A DNA stretch of 39,376 nucleotides from an uncultured Eubacteriales bacterium. GTDB lineage: Bacteria; Bacillota; Clostridia; TANB77; CAG-508. Below, in pieces: positions 8,493 through 17,642 of this stretch. Both the position numbers and the translations under genes were made by a program. The DNA lies in NCBI GenBank assembly GCA_948468315.1, contig CAOKHL010000016.1, positions 1 through 39,376 of the forward strand, given 5' to 3'. The notes below the pieces were generated by a model. That model had not been told where the DNA came from, searched no databases, and saw nothing but the letters and a program-made list of their open reading frames with translations. Within the stretch, counting starts at the first letter, position 1; each line of letters begins with the position of its first letter.

Positions 8493-9203
8493 TTATTTTA
8501 CTGTTTTTGCATATTTAAAATTTAATACCCCTGTATACTTTGGTATCTCTAAATTAGAATTTTTCTTAAAGTCTACTATTTTCCCATTATTTTTGAATGT
8601 TTCTAAAGTTGAACCAGGTCTATTTAAATTAGATAGTAATTCTACGAAACCTATTGCTGTTATTTGTATTGGAGAACCTACCTTTTTTCCATTTACTATA
8701 ATTATATTTCCATCACAAGATATTGCTGTTGTATTTGTAACTCTTTCCTCATTTATTGAAATTGCTTCTGCTCCTGCATTTTTCATCTCATTCACAACTG
8801 CTAATACATTTTCTGCATGAACTATCAAATTTTCTGCATCTAAAATTTTAGGATCTGCTTTTCCATCTGAAAGCGTAACTTTTATTCCTGTTCCTGTTAC
8901 ATTTGTATTTCCTAATAAAAGGTTAGCTTTTTTTATTTTACTTTCTAATTCTGCAAGCTCTGTATTACTACTTGCTATATTTTCTCTCTCTTTTTCAAGT
9001 TCCCTTTCTGCTCTTTCTAATTCCGCATATTGATTTTCATATTTTTCTTTCATTTTTAATACTTGAGATTTCAAATTGTTTTCTTGTTGACTTCCTGAAA
9101 CTGTTGAACCATTATTATTTACTGTATTTATTTGAATACATATTCCTATTGTTAATATAAAACACATTATTGCAAGAATGATTGCTTCTACTTTTTTATC
9201 CAT
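8493..9203 (-). CDS. DUF881 family protein (first of a tandem pair)
   Basis: This 236-residue protein has an N-terminal membrane helix (about 6-25), a heptad-rich coiled coil (about 40-90), then the DUF881 domain (LLGNTNVTGTGIKVTLSD, NAGAEAISINEERVTNTTAI). It ends with a lysine-rich stretch. It lies seven bases downstream of ftsQ and 15 bases upstream of its paralogue, so the ftsQ-DUF881-DUF881-sbp genes form one operon. Nothing distinguishes its role from the neighbour; two copies are a common arrangement in Clostridia. Confidence 0.85.
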   Translation of the reverse strand: MDKKVEAIILAIMCFILTIGICIQINTVNNNGSTVSGSQQENNLKSQVLKMKEKYENQYAELERAERELEKERENIASSNTELAELESKIKKANLLLGNTNVTGTGIKVTLSDGKADPKILDAENLIVHAENVLAVVNEMKNAGAEAISINEERVTNTTAISCDGNIIIVNGKKVGSPIQITAIGFVELLSNLNRPGSTLETFKNNGKIVDFKKNSNLEIPKYTGVLNFKYAKTVK

Positions 9204-9210
9204 TATAAAA

Positions 9211-10275
9211 TCACTCCTCTCTAAAATATGGTTTAAAACCTGATCTTATATCTCCATTCACAAATGCTGAACCCGACTTTCCTTCTTCATTTTCTAAAAT
9301 CCTTTGTACATACAGCATTTTGTTTGTTAGATTTGTTGTATCTCCTATATATATTTTTTTACTTTTGCTTTCTATATATATAATATATTCATTTTCGTTT
9401 TCTGTATTTATTTCTGTAATAATATTTTCTATATTAATTGCTTTTGCTGCTTCCATTATTTTTGATGTTTTGTTTAATTTTTCTAAATCTTCTGTTTTTA
9501 GTCTTTCTTTACTTAACATTTCATCTTCTTTTATTTCTAAACCTACTAAAACAGGTACTTCTTTTTTTATTGTAGAATTTTCTAATATATATCCATTTTT
9601 GTCAATATAAGTATAACTATTTATTAAATTTATTTGATATTTTATATCTCTTTCTTTAATAGAAATTAATACTGTCCCTGGTAATTTTCTTTTTACTTCT
9701 ACGCTTTCTATATATGAATTTTCTTTGATATTCTGTATTACTGAATTATTAAATCTAAATATGTTTTCTCCCTTTTTCAATCCTGATAAACTTAAAATTG
9801 CTTGTGCCTCTATTTTTTCATTTCCTTCAATTTGTATATTTGTTATATTAAATATTGGAGCTGTAAGAGCAAATATTACAACTATACCTATTAATGCAAT
9901 ACTACTTAAAAATACAAATATTTTCTTCTTTGATTTTTTCTTTTTATTCTTGCTTTTTTTTATCTTCTCTTTTATGCTTTCTGAATTGTTTTTATTTATT
10001 TTTTTGCTTTTATTTTTTCTTTTATTTTGTTTTTCTTTCTCTTTATCTTCTACTACATTTACACCTATTACTATTTCATTATTAAAGTTAAATGTTTCTT
10101 CTTTATTATCTACTTCTTGTTTTTTTCGCTTCTTTAAATTTGTTTTTTCTGCTTTTATATGACTCTCTTTTCCATTTATTCTTTTTGTTACAAAAACCTT
10201 TTTCTCTCCATTTGTTTCATTGTCTATTTCCTCATCAGAAAAATATAAGGTTCTTCCATCTTTACTTATATTCAT
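9211..10275 (-). CDS. ftsQ: FtsQ/DivIB divisome protein
   Basis: This 354-residue single-pass protein has a long Lys/Glu-rich cytoplasmic tail (about 1-115), one membrane helix (about 118-140), a POTRA domain directly after it (FNITNIQIEGNEKIEAQAIL to KRKLPGTVLISIKERD) and the FtsQ/DivIB beta domain. It scaffolds FtsL/FtsB-type partners and septal synthases. I chose ATG 10275 (MNISKDGRTLYFSDEE) because AAGAAGGTGA lies just upstream; the frame extends to 10329, but that stretch overlaps the proS terminator. The cytoplasmic tail is unusually long and basic. Confidence 0.88.
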   Translation of the reverse strand: MNISKDGRTLYFSDEEIDNETNGEKKVFVTKRINGKESHIKAEKTNLKKRKKQEVDNKEETFNFNNEIVIGVNVVEDKEKEKQNKRKNKSKKINKNNSESIKEKIKKSKNKKKKSKKKIFVFLSSIALIGIVVIFALTAPIFNITNIQIEGNEKIEAQAILSLSGLKKGENIFRFNNSVIQNIKENSYIESVEVKRKLPGTVLISIKERDIKYQINLINSYTYIDKNGYILENSTIKKEVPVLVGLEIKEDEMLSKERLKTEDLEKLNKTSKIMEAAKAINIENIITEINTENENEYIIYIESKSKKIYIGDTTNLTNKMLYVQRILENEEGKSGSAFVNGDIRSGFKPYFREE

Positions 10276-10310
10276 TTCTTTCACCTTCTTTTGCTTAATT
10301 ATTTTACAAT

Positions 10311-10356
10311 AAACCAAAAAAAATAGCAAGATTTTTCTTGCTATTTTTTTTGGTTT
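10311..10356 (-). terminator. Terminator of proS
   Basis: A perfect inverted repeat with arms of about 20 bases (AATAGCAAGA and its complement at the core) has poly-A/poly-T shoulders. It lies directly after the proS stop and before ftsQ, so it separates the proS operon from the division operon. It could work in both directions. Confidence 0.85.
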
Positions 10357-10362
10357 AATATT

Positions 10363-11640
10363 TTAAAGTAAAGTTTCTATATTACCAATAGTAGTTTCTA
10401 TCTTTTCTCCATTTAAATTATTTTCTAATTCTATCTTTTCTCCTTCTTGTTTATCTCCTATTACTACTATGTATGGTGTTCCTAGAATTTTAGCATCTTT
10501 TATTTTGGCTCCTATTGTAACATTTTCCCTATCATCTAAAATCACATTTATATCTTTTTTCATTAAAGTCTCATATAAATTTTGGGCTAATTTTTGTTTT
10601 TCTTCATTTTCTTGTTTTACTATAATTTGTAATTTATATGGTGCTATTTCTTTTGGAAGTACAAATCCACATGCCGCTCCATTTTTATCTTTTACAACTG
10701 ATTGTTCATATAATGCTGCAACAGTTCTACTTACTCCTATACCATAACATCCCATATAATATAAACTTTCTTTTCCTTCTTTATTTATATACTTACCATT
10801 CATCATTTCTGAATACCTTGTTCCAAGTTGGAAAATATGACCTAATTCCATTGTTCTTATTTCTTTAAAATTAGATATATCTTCTATATTATATTCATTT
10901 TTTAGATATTGTTTATAATCTTCTCTTTCTAATATTTCTGTATTTAATCCAATTCCTGTTTCTTCATTATATAAGATTTTGTCTTCTCCTTGGCTTGATA
11001 TTAACATAAATTCTTCTGATTTTTTTCCTCCCATTGCTCCATTGTCTGCAACTATTGGTATTACTTTTAATCCTATTTTTTCGAATATTTCTAAAAATGC
11101 TTTTCTTACATTTTCATAGGATTTTTCCATTGAACTTTCATTAATGTCAAAACTATATGCATCTAGCATAGGGAAAGCTTTTCCTCTTAGTAAATATCCT
11201 CTTGTTCTTATTTCATTTCTAAACTTTTCTCCTATTTGATAATATGTTACTGGTAAATTTTTGTATGATTTTAGCTTTTCTCTTGCAAATTCTAGCATTG
11301 CTTCTTCTCCTGTTGGAGCTAAGCAAAATGTTCCTTTATTTGATTCTGTAACTAACATTGTTCCATCATCTACATAATGGTCATATCTACCTGAGTTTTT
11401 CCAAATTGTATCTGGTTGTAATGTTGGAAGCAATACTTCTATACATCCATATTTATTTAAAGTATCTACTATAATTTTTTCAATATTTCTTCTAACTAAT
11501 AATGGAACTGTATTATATCCAAATAAACCTGCTCCATATTGCACAAGTTGCCCTGTTTGTAATAATATGCTTTGACCTGGATACATTTCATCCAAGTTAT
11601 TTAATTTTATTGACCCCATTCCTGTTTGTGATAATTTCAT
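10363..11640 (-). CDS. proS: Prolyl-tRNA synthetase, short form without editing domain
   Basis: Class II synthetase of 425 residues charging tRNA-Pro. The N-terminal catalytic domain shows motif 1 (PLLVRRNIEKIIVDTLNKYG), the proline-site TxE-like stretch CLAPTGEEAMLEFAREK, a motif 2 region (FRNEIRTRGYLLRGKAF) and motif 3 (GCYGIGVSRTVAAL). A C-terminal anticodon-binding domain starts near 330 (APYKLQIIVKQ). There is no 180-residue INS editing insertion, as in the Rickettsia-type short enzymes. Motif 2 is diverged: the usual RPRFGLLRGREF reads RTRGYLLRGKAF, one residue shorter with Pro changed to Thr. Position and fold leave little doubt. It starts two bases after the scpB stop, so it is likely coupled. 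Confidence 0.88.
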   Translation of the reverse strand: MKLSQTGMGSIKLNNLDEMYPGQSILLQTGQLVQYGAGLFGYNTVPLLVRRNIEKIIVDTLNKYGCIEVLLPTLQPDTIWKNSGRYDHYVDDGTMLVTESNKGTFCLAPTGEEAMLEFAREKLKSYKNLPVTYYQIGEKFRNEIRTRGYLLRGKAFPMLDAYSFDINESSMEKSYENVRKAFLEIFEKIGLKVIPIVADNGAMGGKKSEEFMLISSQGEDKILYNEETGIGLNTEILEREDYKQYLKNEYNIEDISNFKEIRTMELGHIFQLGTRYSEMMNGKYINKEGKESLYYMGCYGIGVSRTVAALYEQSVVKDKNGAACGFVLPKEIAPYKLQIIVKQENEEKQKLAQNLYETLMKKDINVILDDRENVTIGAKIKDAKILGTPYIVVIGDKQEGEKIELENNLNGEKIETTIGNIETLL

Positions 11641-11642
11641 TA

Positions 11643-12240
11643 TTAATTCATTTCCTTTCTGTTTTCAAAATTTTCTTCACTTTCTTCTATTAATTCATCA
11701 ATTACGATCTGATTATTAGAATCTAACTTGTACTTTGGTAGATCTGGCAATTCCTTTAAAGTTTTATAACCAAATATTTTTAAAAATTCGTTAGTAGTCT
11801 TATAAGACATTGGCTTTCCTGGTAAATCTAATTTTCCTGCTTCTTCTATTAGACCATATTCTAATAACTTATACATTGTTCCATCAACATTTACTCCGTC
11901 TAATAGCTTCAATTTCTGCTCTTGATATTCTTGGATTATATGCTATTATTGAAAGTGTTTCTAACGCTGCATTTGAAAGCTTGGGTTTATTTCTTTTATC
12001 TATAATTCTATATATATAATCATAATATTCTTTTCTTGTTGCTAATTGAAAATTATCTTCAATCTGTATAATTTCTATTCCTCTATTCTTATCTTTATAC
12101 TCTAAATTCATTTCTTTAATGATTTCTTCTATTTCATCTTTTGATTTTTCTAAAGTTAAACTAATTTCTCTTACATTTACTTCTTTTCCAGCTGCAAAAA
12201 GGATTGCTTCTATAATTCCTTTTATTTGTTCTTGCTCCAT
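11643..12240 (-). CDS. scpB: ScpB, condensin subunit, read through a +1 shift at CGG
   Basis: ScpB, a winged-helix kleisin partner, works with SMC-ScpA in chromosome condensation and segregation. Frame one (114 codons) has MEQEQIKGIIEAILFAAG, the DUF387 start, through ALETLSIIAYNPRISRAEIEAIR. The protein continues in the +1 frame as GVNVDGTMYKLLEYGLIEEA, the second winged helix, for 198 residues in all. The junction is CGG 11898-11896. Here the skipped base can be placed exactly: reading AGA then skipping C gives the family's conserved Arg-Gly, whereas slipping the previous codon would give Asp-Gly. scpA is not next door, unlike the usual scpA-scpB pair. Confidence 0.92.
11895..11901 (-). other. 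+1 frameshift site AGA-C-GGA in scpB
   Basis: Arg codon AGA (11901-11899) is followed by in-frame CGG (11898-11896). Skipping C11898 yields GGA, Gly115, restoring the EAIRGV motif. Re-pairing of the AGA-reading tRNA with the shifted GAC triplet is implausible, which argues against P-site slippage. The unshifted frame ends at 11884. Confidence 0.88.
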
Positions 12241-12265
12241 ATTTCTTTTTTCCTTTCAGTTCTTT

Positions 12266-13699
12266 TTATTCATGTATATGGAATTCATGTTCAATTTCAC
12301 CTGCAATTTGAGCATCTTCTTCTACTTGTTCTTTAATTTCTTCTATATCCATACCTTTATTATGATATTTTTTAACTTTCTTTTCCATATCTCTACGATT
12401 ATAATAATCTCCATATTTCTCAACAAGTTCATCTACTAGTTTTTCAAATTCTTCTTTATGTTCTTTTCTAACTGTTATAGACTCATTTGCATCTTTTTTT
12501 CTTAATTGTTCCATTTGTTTTTCTTCTTTCACACTTAAAGGTGGCTCTGTTATGTCTTCTAATTTATATTCTAGAGATTCTCTTGTTCTTGCTTGAGCAC
12601 TATCTCTACTATATATTTTATCTGTTTCTCTTGGTTCTTGTATAAAAGAAATTTCTTTAATCTTTCCTACTGTTGGTCTTGACCCATCTTCCTTATACTC
12701 TCTATTTATATCTACACCTAGATACCATTCTTCATTAACTGCAAATTTTGAATCCGCATCAGGTATTCTCCACTTAGAAGTTCTTGTTAGATTAAATTCC
12801 GTATTAGGTTTTTTAACTTCATCTCCATCTGCATAACGCATTCTATTATTTTCTTGTATCATTCTCTCTTGTCTAGTACCTAATTTTTGTGGCTCTAAAA
12901 CCTGTTCATCAAGCTCAATTATGTCTCCACTAAAAGTACATACTGCAAAAGTATCTTCTGCTGGTCTTATTTTTCCATCTTTTGCTTCTAATAGTTTTGA
13001 ATCTATTATTGTTAAATACCCACTTCTAAATGATTTTTCACTTAACCCCTCTGGCACTCTCCCTTTTAACTTTTCTTCTATTTGTAATATTTCCCATAGA
13101 TGATGTCCATTTATAATTTGATCTAATCTTACTTTGGGTACATAATCTATATTTACATCTCCTTTTAAATTTTTAAGTTGACTTTTTGGGGGTTCTATAT
13201 CTATATTATAATTGTTTTTGTTTACCTCATTTTTTTCTTCTTTTTCATTTTCTTTTTGTTCTTTTGGTAAATCTCTTTCATTTTCTATTTTCGATGTACC
13301 CTTATTAGATGATGCATTTGGAATATTTTTTTCTCTTGTCCTTTCTTCTAACATAAGTTGCCTTCTTAAATTTTCTTTATTTAACTCAATATCATTAGAA
13401 ACTTCTAATTCTGTTTTTCTTTTTCCTTGTTTATCAAAACTTTCCCAAGCTAAAAATCTTCCTTTATCATCATATATTACATTTACTTCTTCCCCATCTT
13501 GATCTTCTTTTATTAGAAATAACTGACTAACTCTTTTTTTTCCTGTTTCTTTTATTTTGTAATTAAACAAACCTATTGCTCGGCTATTCTCCCTATTTAC
13601 TACTATGTTTCTAAAACTTTCACGTTTTGCATCTTCTTCTCTTAAATGAATTAAAAGATATAATATTTGCTCATTTGAAATTTCTCTTTCTTTTGACAT
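12266..13699 (-). CDS. Uncharacterised 477-residue soluble protein
   Basis: I do not recognise this family. It is hydrophilic, with no signal peptide or membrane helix. Residues 1-110 form an alpha/beta-looking part (KKRVSQLFLIKEDQDGEEVN); 115-175 is a low-complexity Lys/Glu/Asn linker. Residues 180-360 look folded, with Trp and Gly residues and a DTFAVCTFSGDIIELDEQVL strand pair. From 385 to the end it is helical and charged, ending in EHEFHIHE. It lies 24 bases after rimO and 26 bases before scpB in the same direction, so it is probably cotranscribed with them. The lineage-specific length and linker suggest a rapidly evolving protein. Frame, codon use and spacing make it a real gene. Confidence 0.8.
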   Translation of the reverse strand: MSKEREISNEQILYLLIHLREEDAKRESFRNIVVNRENSRAIGLFNYKIKETGKKRVSQLFLIKEDQDGEEVNVIYDDKGRFLAWESFDKQGKRKTELEVSNDIELNKENLRRQLMLEERTREKNIPNASSNKGTSKIENERDLPKEQKENEKEEKNEVNKNNYNIDIEPPKSQLKNLKGDVNIDYVPKVRLDQIINGHHLWEILQIEEKLKGRVPEGLSEKSFRSGYLTIIDSKLLEAKDGKIRPAEDTFAVCTFSGDIIELDEQVLEPQKLGTRQERMIQENNRMRYADGDEVKKPNTEFNLTRTSKWRIPDADSKFAVNEEWYLGVDINREYKEDGSRPTVGKIKEISFIQEPRETDKIYSRDSAQARTRESLEYKLEDITEPPLSVKEEKQMEQLRKKDANESITVRKEHKEEFEKLVDELVEKYGDYYNRRDMEKKVKKYHNKGMDIEEIKEQVEEDAQIAGEIEHEFHIHE

Positions 13700-13723
13700 A
13701 TTTTACACATCCTCTCATCCTTA

Positions 13724-15073
13724 TTATAAACTTTCTGCAATTAAATCATAATCACTTACATCAACAATCTTGCAATCTATAAATTTATTTATAGAATTTT
13801 CATTTTCTTCATTTATTTTTATATAAACAATTCCATCTTCTTCTGGTACATCTTTAGCTGTTCTTACAATTAAATATTTTCCATCAAAAGACTTATTCTC
13901 CACTAAAACTTCTATATTTCTTCCTACATTTCTTTCTAAGATTTTCTTAGAAATATCTTTTTGAAGGCTCATTATTTTATTTAATCTATATTCTTTAGTT
14001 TTATAATGAATTTGTCCTTTCATAATAGCAGCTGGTGTATTTTCCTCTTTAGAATATTTAAAAACCCCTAATTTGTCAAATTCTGTTTCTTGTACAAATT
14101 CATATAATTGCTCAAAATCATCTTTTGTTTCACCAGGGAATCCAACAATTAAACTTGTCCTTAGTATAACATCAGGTATTTCTTTCCTGATATGTGATAT
14201 CAAATTTTTTACATGTTCTTTTGATGTTTTTCTATTCATTTTTTTTAATATGTCATTTGAAATATGTTGTATAGGTATATCAAAATATTTACAAATTTTA
14301 TCATTTTGTTTTACAGTTTGTATCAGTTCTTCTGTTATTCCTTCTGGATAACTATATAAAAATCTTATCCATTTTATTCCATCTATTTGACTTATCTCTT
14401 CTAAAAGCTTTGGTAACATTTGCTTTCCATAAATATCTATTCCATATTTCGTTGTATCTTGTGCTATTACTATAATTTCTTTTATTCCTTTTTTAGCTAA
14501 CATTTTTGCTTCTTCTAAAATCTCTTCCATTGGTCTACTTACAAAAAGTCCTCTTATATATGGAATTGCACAATATGTGCACATATTGCTACATCCTTCT
14601 CCAATTTTCAAATATGCATAATTATCTCCTGTTGAGATTGTTCTTTCTAAATATTCACCTTTTGCAAACATAGGAAGCTTTTTCATTTTAAATTTTTCTA
14701 TGCAAAATACTTTTTCACTTTTTTCATTTAATAATTCTTCTATTTTATCCCAAAGTTTATCATAATCTTCTATTTTCAAAAATAAATCTACTTCTGGAAT
14801 AGACTTTATTAAATCATTATAATATCTTTGAACTAAACATCCCATGGCAATTAAATATTTGCATCTTCCATTTTTATATTCAGCCATTTCAAGTATCGTA
14901 TTTATAGCTTCTTCTTTGGCAGATTCAATAAATCCACAAGTATTTACAACTATGATATCCGCTTCCTTTGGGTCATTTACTATATTAAATTTATGACTTT
15001 TAAATTTTCCTATTGTAACTTCTGTATCTATCAAATTTTTGCTACATCCTAATGATATAAAACCTACATTCAT
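13724..15073 (-). CDS. rimO: RimO, ribosomal protein S12 methylthiotransferase
   Basis: RimO is a radical SAM enzyme that methylthiolates an aspartate of ribosomal protein S12. The UPF0004 domain has its three cluster cysteines at 10 (SLGCSKN), 46 (VNTCGFIESAKEE) and 79 (MGCLVQRY). The radical SAM CxxxCxxC is at 161-168 (CSNMCTYC) with PYIRG after it, and a C-terminal TRAM domain follows. The SLGCSKNLIDTE start and IPYIRG signature separate RimO from MiaB. The length of 449 is normal. It lies downstream of the REP-like cluster and 24 bases before the unknown 477-residue gene. Confidence 0.95.
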   Translation of the reverse strand: MNVGFISLGCSKNLIDTEVTIGKFKSHKFNIVNDPKEADIIVVNTCGFIESAKEEAINTILEMAEYKNGRCKYLIAMGCLVQRYYNDLIKSIPEVDLFLKIEDYDKLWDKIEELLNEKSEKVFCIEKFKMKKLPMFAKGEYLERTISTGDNYAYLKIGEGCSNMCTYCAIPYIRGLFVSRPMEEILEEAKMLAKKGIKEIIVIAQDTTKYGIDIYGKQMLPKLLEEISQIDGIKWIRFLYSYPEGITEELIQTVKQNDKICKYFDIPIQHISNDILKKMNRKTSKEHVKNLISHIRKEIPDVILRTSLIVGFPGETKDDFEQLYEFVQETEFDKLGVFKYSKEENTPAAIMKGQIHYKTKEYRLNKIMSLQKDISKKILERNVGRNIEVLVENKSFDGKYLIVRTAKDVPEEDGIVYIKINEENENSINKFIDCKIVDVSDYDLIAESL

Positions 15074-15090
15074 TTTTTGCTCCTTTTTGC

Positions 15091-15170
15091 AATTCCTCTT
15101 TTAGGGCCGGTTCTTTTTCAGGGAATTGTGTAAATCCCTATTTGGTGCCGGTTCTTTTTTAGGGAATTAG
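15091..15170. repeat. REP-like element pair downstream of rarA
   Basis: Two tandem copies of a GCCGGTTCTTTTT-AGGGAATT element lie at about 15100-15126 and 15143-15168. The same element in opposite orientation lies on the other side of rarA (16431-16505), and a hairpin version is at 33336-33411. The sequence is more GC-rich than its surroundings. This is a dispersed repeat family of the REP/MITE type; no transposase is nearby. Confidence 0.8.
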
Positions 15171-15173
15171 TAA

Positions 15174-16418
15174 TTATTGCGTACAATTTTCATCTTTTAT
15201 ATAATACTTTGTTCCTAACATCTCATCAGGTAAATATTGTTGTTCTACATAGTGTCCTGGAAAGTCATGTGGGTATAAGTACCCTTTGCTATATCCTAGA
15301 TTTTCCATTTCTTTTACTGGTGCATTTCTTAAATGCATTGGAATTTTTCCAGTATCTTTATTTTCTACATCCTCTATTGCTCTGTTTATTGCTAGATATG
15401 ATGCATTTGATTTTTTTGAAGTTGCAACATATACAGCTGCTTCTGCAAGTATTATTCTTCCTTCTGGCATTCCGACCATATTTATTGCTTGCATTGCTGA
15501 ATTTGCAACAACTAGAGCTTGAGGATTTGCCATTCCAACATCTTCTGATGCTGCAATTACTATTCTTCTTGCTAAAAACATTGGGTCTTCTCCCGCTTTT
15601 ATTGCTCTTGCTAGATAAAATATTGCTGCATCTGGGTCTGACCCCCTCATTGATTTTATAAATGCACTAATGTTATCATAATGTGAATCTCCATCTTTAT
15701 CAAATACTGATTTTTTTTCTTGAATACAATTTTTTAATACTTCATCTGTTATATTAATTACTCCATTTGAATCCATTTCTGTTGTAAGAACAGCTATCTC
15801 TAATGAATTTAATGCTGTTCTTACATCTCCATTAGATATGGTACATAATTTTTTAAGTGTTTTATCTTCTATATTTATATTATATTCTCCAAGTCCTTCC
15901 GTTTTTTCTAATGCCATTTTTAATACTTTATAGATATGTTCTTCATTTAAAGGTTCTAATTTTACAACCATAGAACGTGATATTAAAGCTTTGTTTACTT
16001 CAAAATATGGATTTTCTGTTGTTGCTCCTATCAAAATTATCATTCCATTTTCTACATATGGCAAAAGTGCATCTTGTTGAAGCTTATTAAATCTATGTAT
16101 TTCGTCAATAAATAAAATTGCTTTTCCAACTGGATTTATCATAAAGTTTTTTGTTTCTTCTACAACTGCCTTTATATCTGCTACTCCAGCTGTAACTGCA
16201 TTTATTTTATAAAATTTATATTTAGTTGTTTCACTTATTACTTTTGCCAAAGATGTTTTTCCACATCCTGGTGGGCCAAATAATATTAAACTTGATAATC
16301 TATCTGCTTTAATTGTTCTATATAAAATTTTATCTTTTCCTAAAATATGTTCTTGTCCAACATATTCATCTAAATTTTTAGGTCTAACTCTATATGCTAA
16401 TGGTTCATTTAAATTCAT
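15174..16418 (-). CDS. rarA: RarA (MgsA), replication-associated AAA+ ATPase
   Basis: This 414-residue protein of the RarA/Mgs1/WRNIP1 family acts at stalled replication forks. It has the start PLAYRVRPKNLDEYVGQEHIL, Walker A GPPGCGKT (48-55), Walker B LFIDEIHRFN (about 100-109), sensor 1 IGATTENPYFEVN, and the C-terminal tetramerisation domain with EGRIILAEAAVYVATSKKSN and KGYLYPHDFPGHYVEQQYLP. All key residues are present. REP-like repeats flank it on both sides, so it is a single-gene unit between queA and rimO. AAAGGAG-like sequence precedes ATG 16418. Confidence 0.95.
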   Translation of the reverse strand: MNLNEPLAYRVRPKNLDEYVGQEHILGKDKILYRTIKADRLSSLILFGPPGCGKTSLAKVISETTKYKFYKINAVTAGVADIKAVVEETKNFMINPVGKAILFIDEIHRFNKLQQDALLPYVENGMIILIGATTENPYFEVNKALISRSMVVKLEPLNEEHIYKVLKMALEKTEGLGEYNINIEDKTLKKLCTISNGDVRTALNSLEIAVLTTEMDSNGVINITDEVLKNCIQEKKSVFDKDGDSHYDNISAFIKSMRGSDPDAAIFYLARAIKAGEDPMFLARRIVIAASEDVGMANPQALVVANSAMQAINMVGMPEGRIILAEAAVYVATSKKSNASYLAINRAIEDVENKDTGKIPMHLRNAPVKEMENLGYSKGYLYPHDFPGHYVEQQYLPDEMLGTKYYIKDENCTQ

Positions 16419-16430
16419 ATCCTTCTCCTT

Positions 16431-16505
16431 TTCCCTGAAAAAGAACCGGCCCCTAACAAGGAATTAGCAATTCCCTAAAAAAGAACCGGCACTGGGCAGG
16501 GAATT
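16431..16505. repeat. REP-like element pair upstream of rarA
   Basis: TCCCTGAAAAAGAACCGGCC starts at 16432 and AATTCCCTAAAAAAGAACCG at about 16470. Both are reverse complements of the elements at 15091-15170, nearly base for base. The end of this pair overlaps the queA stop region. The two clusters bracket rarA in opposite orientation. Confidence 0.8.
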
Positions 16506-17529
16506 ACTTTATAAACATTGCATCTCCAAAACTAAAAAATCTATATTTTTGTTTGACTGCTTGGTTGTATGCTTTTAATACAAATTCTTTGTCTGCTAAT
16601 GCTGATACTAGCATTAGTAATGTTGATTTTGGTAAGTGGAAATTTGTTATTAATCCATCAATACATTTAAATTTGTAACCTGGATATATATATATTCCTG
16701 TGTCTGATTCTGTTTCTTTTACTAAACCTGTTTCGGGATTTGCTATTGTTTCTAGCACTCTGCATGATGTTGTTCCTACTGCTATAACTCTTTTTCCATT
16801 TTTCTTTGTTTCATTTATTTTGTCTACATCTTCTTGTTTTATGTAAAAATGCTCTGTGTGCATTTTGTGTTCTTCTATGTTTTCTTCTTTTACTGGCCTA
16901 AATGTTCCTATTCCTACATGTAATGTTACATTTGCTATTTTTATGCCTTTTTGTTCTATTTGTTTTAGTAATTCTTCAGTAAAATGTAGTCCTGCTGTTG
17001 GCGCTGCTGCTGAACCTTGATATTTGGCATATACTGTTTGATATCTGTTTTTTTCTTTTAGACTTTCATGTATATATGGCGGAAGTGGCATTAGTCCAAT
17101 TTGATCTAGTATTTCATTAAATATTCCTTCATATTTAAATTGTACTTTTCTTGTGCCTCCTTCCATTATGTCTAATATTTCTGCTTCTAATAAGCCTTCT
17201 CCAAATATTACTTTTGTTCCAGGTCTTAATTTATTTCCAGGTCTTACTATGCTTTCCCATGTATCTCCTTCAATTTGTTTTAATAATACAAATTCTACAT
17301 TTGCTCCTGTTTCTTTTTTTCCATATAGTCTTGCAGGTATTACTTTTGTGTTGTTTCTGACTAAGCAGTCTCCTGGTTCTAAATAATCTATTATATTTTT
17401 AAATACTTTATTTGTAGTTGTTTTTTCTTTTCTATCTAATACCATTAGTCTTGATTCGTCTCTTTTTTGTATTGGTACTTGTGCTATTAGTTCTTCTGGT
17501 AAATCATAGTCAAATTCTTCTAATTTCAT
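16504..17529 (-). CDS. queA: QueA, S-adenosylmethionine:tRNA ribosyltransferase-isomerase
   Basis: QueA transfers and isomerises ribose from SAM onto preQ1 in tRNA, making epoxyqueuosine. The protein has the family start [43 protein letters not shown] and [20 protein letters not shown], and ends with [13 protein letters not shown] start it at ATG 17529 for 341 residues, the usual length. An upstream in-frame TTG at 17562 would add 11 residues with no homology. The Shine-Dalgarno-like AGAAAGGA is rather far (about 15 bases) from this ATG, so the start is not certain. No tgt gene is adjacent. Confidence 0.93.
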   Translation of the reverse strand: MKLEEFDYDLPEELIAQVPIQKRDESRLMVLDRKEKTTTNKVFKNIIDYLEPGDCLVRNNTKVIPARLYGKKETGANVEFVLLKQIEGDTWESIVRPGNKLRPGTKVIFGEGLLEAEILDIMEGGTRKVQFKYEGIFNEILDQIGLMPLPPYIHESLKEKNRYQTVYAKYQGSAAAPTAGLHFTEELLKQIEQKGIKIANVTLHVGIGTFRPVKEENIEEHKMHTEHFYIKQEDVDKINETKKNGKRVIAVGTTSCRVLETIANPETGLVKETESDTGIYIYPGYKFKCIDGLITNFHLPKSTLLMLVSALADKEFVLKAYNQAVKQKYRFFSFGDAMFIK

Positions 17530-17642
17530 TTTGGTTTTATGTTTTCCTTTCTCTTTTATCAATGGTTATATTTTACTACAAAAATACATTATTGTCAAAA
17601 TTTTGTTTACAATATTATTTTACTTAATTATAAAGAAAAAAT

